Assembly: GCA_017408395.1 (NCBI GenBank)
Contig: JAFQUQ010000037.1
Span: forward strand, 1-52,805
DNA: 52,805 bases
Direction: 5' to 3'
DNA from: Oscillospiraceae bacterium
GTDB lineage: Bacteria > Bacillota > Clostridia > Oscillospirales > Ruminococcaceae
Below, piece by piece: positions 52,577 to 52,805 of this stretch. Position numbers and translations under genes: made by a program. Below the pieces are notes generated by a model that did no database searches, was not told the DNA's origin, and saw nothing but the letters and a program-made list of their open reading frames with translations. Each line of letters opens with the position of its first letter. The first letter of the stretch is position 1.

Positions 52577-52614
52577 CAGTACTTGAAGGAAAATTATATT
52601 TCCTTCAAGTACTG
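52577..52614. repeat. long palindrome following repeat copy 4
   Basis: A perfect 16-bp stem, CAGTACTTGAAGGAAA with its complement, around ATTATA. Its stem is unrelated to the other palindromes of the family and there is no T-run. Confidence 0.9.
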
Positions 52615-52632
52615 ACGAACAGATTACAAACA

Positions 52633-52667
52633 TAAAAATGTCCGCACAGCAACCCGTGCGGACATTT
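52633..52667 (-). terminator. terminator for a minus-strand gene beyond the right edge
   Basis: AAATGTCCGCAC and GTGCGGACATTT form a perfect 12-bp stem. The T-run (TTTTTA) follows on the minus-strand side, so it probably ends a gene located to the right of the window. Confidence 0.65.
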
Positions 52668-52715
52668 CAGTCTGTCGAAAAAGATATAGCTATATGTAAT
52701 AATGCACAAACTTTA

Positions 52716-52744
52716 GGGGACGCCCTCTCTTGCAGGGCGTCCCC
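52716..52744. repeat. GC-rich hairpin
   Basis: GGGGACGCCCT with AGGGCGTCCCC, a perfect 11-bp stem with a 7-nt loop. There is no T-run; it resembles a dispersed intergenic palindrome. 52668-52715 shows nothing else. Confidence 0.7.
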
Positions 52745-52746
52745 TC

Positions 52747-52777
52747 TTCAAAAACAGTCCACTGGACTGTTTTTGAA
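52747..52777. repeat. palindrome at the right edge
   Basis: TTCAAAAACAGTCC with GGACTGTTTTTGAA, a perfect 14-bp stem with an ACT loop, 2 nt after the GC-rich hairpin. The remaining bases to 52805 hold no assignable feature. Confidence 0.7.
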
Positions 52778-52805
52778 TTCACCCCTTGCGGAGCGCCTCT
52801 AAGGC

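Overview
The window looks like a chromosomal segment of a motile Gram-positive clostridium, probably of the Oscillospiraceae/Ruminococcus type. The evidence is a T-box leader in front of pheST, consensus sigma-A promoters, GGAGG-type ribosome sites, a Firmicutes-style flagellar/chemotaxis set (FliY, CheC, CheD, CsrA-FliW, ylqG/ylqH-like genes) and moderate AT content. The genus is an inference.

Left end (1-6450). Three tandem near-perfect sigma-A promoters point left into what looks like the leader of a ribosomal RNA operon lying outside the window. Just upstream of them is a short terminator-ended transcription unit that may be a structured RNA. A Phe-type T-box then leads into pheS-pheT (+). 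Next come an Abi_2/HEPN-type protein, a small orphan gene and tRNA-Arg(CCG), all on the minus strand.

Late flagellar operon (14.3 kb down to 6.44 kb, minus). A textbook sigma-28 promoter precedes flgM-flgN-flgK-flgL-DUF6470-fliW-csrA-fliD-fliS-fliT-like, which ends at a terminator. This is the hook-filament junction, cap, chaperone and CsrA/FliW control set.

A repeat-rich block (14.44-15.28 kb) separates that operon from a ylqG-like/ylqH-like pair (minus) that resembles FliK and the FlhB C-terminus. Divergent from the pair is cheA-cheW-cheR-cheB (+, 17.99-22.94 kb).

Early flagellar operon (49.0 kb down to 23.29 kb, minus). About 26 kb of closely spaced genes runs flgB-flgC-fliE-fliF-fliG-fliH-fliI-fliJ-fliK-flgD-(TIGR02530-like)-flgE-flbD-motA-motB-fliM-fliY-cheY-fliO-fliP-fliQ-fliR-flhB-flhA-fliA-flgF/flgG-like pair-cheC-cheD. 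It starts at a sigma-A promoter and stops at a terminator. It encodes the basal body, export apparatus, C-ring, stator, hook and sigma-28. FlgM, in the other operon, should hold sigma-28 until hook completion. Flagellin, fliL, flhF, flhG and a separate fliN are not seen here.

Right end (49.4-52.8 kb). A PilZ-ParA-ComFB-like operon (minus) lies just upstream of the early operon. A membrane protein gene (+) follows, and then a string of strong hairpins.

The most unusual signal is a dispersed repeat present as four copies at three loci (14.44-14.65, 15.08-15.28, 22.96-23.13 and 52.36-52.55 kb). Each copy is a string of hairpins with compensatory changes. Each is followed, after a near-constant 29-33 nt, by a long palindrome whose stem sequence is different every time. 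I do not recognise this architecture.
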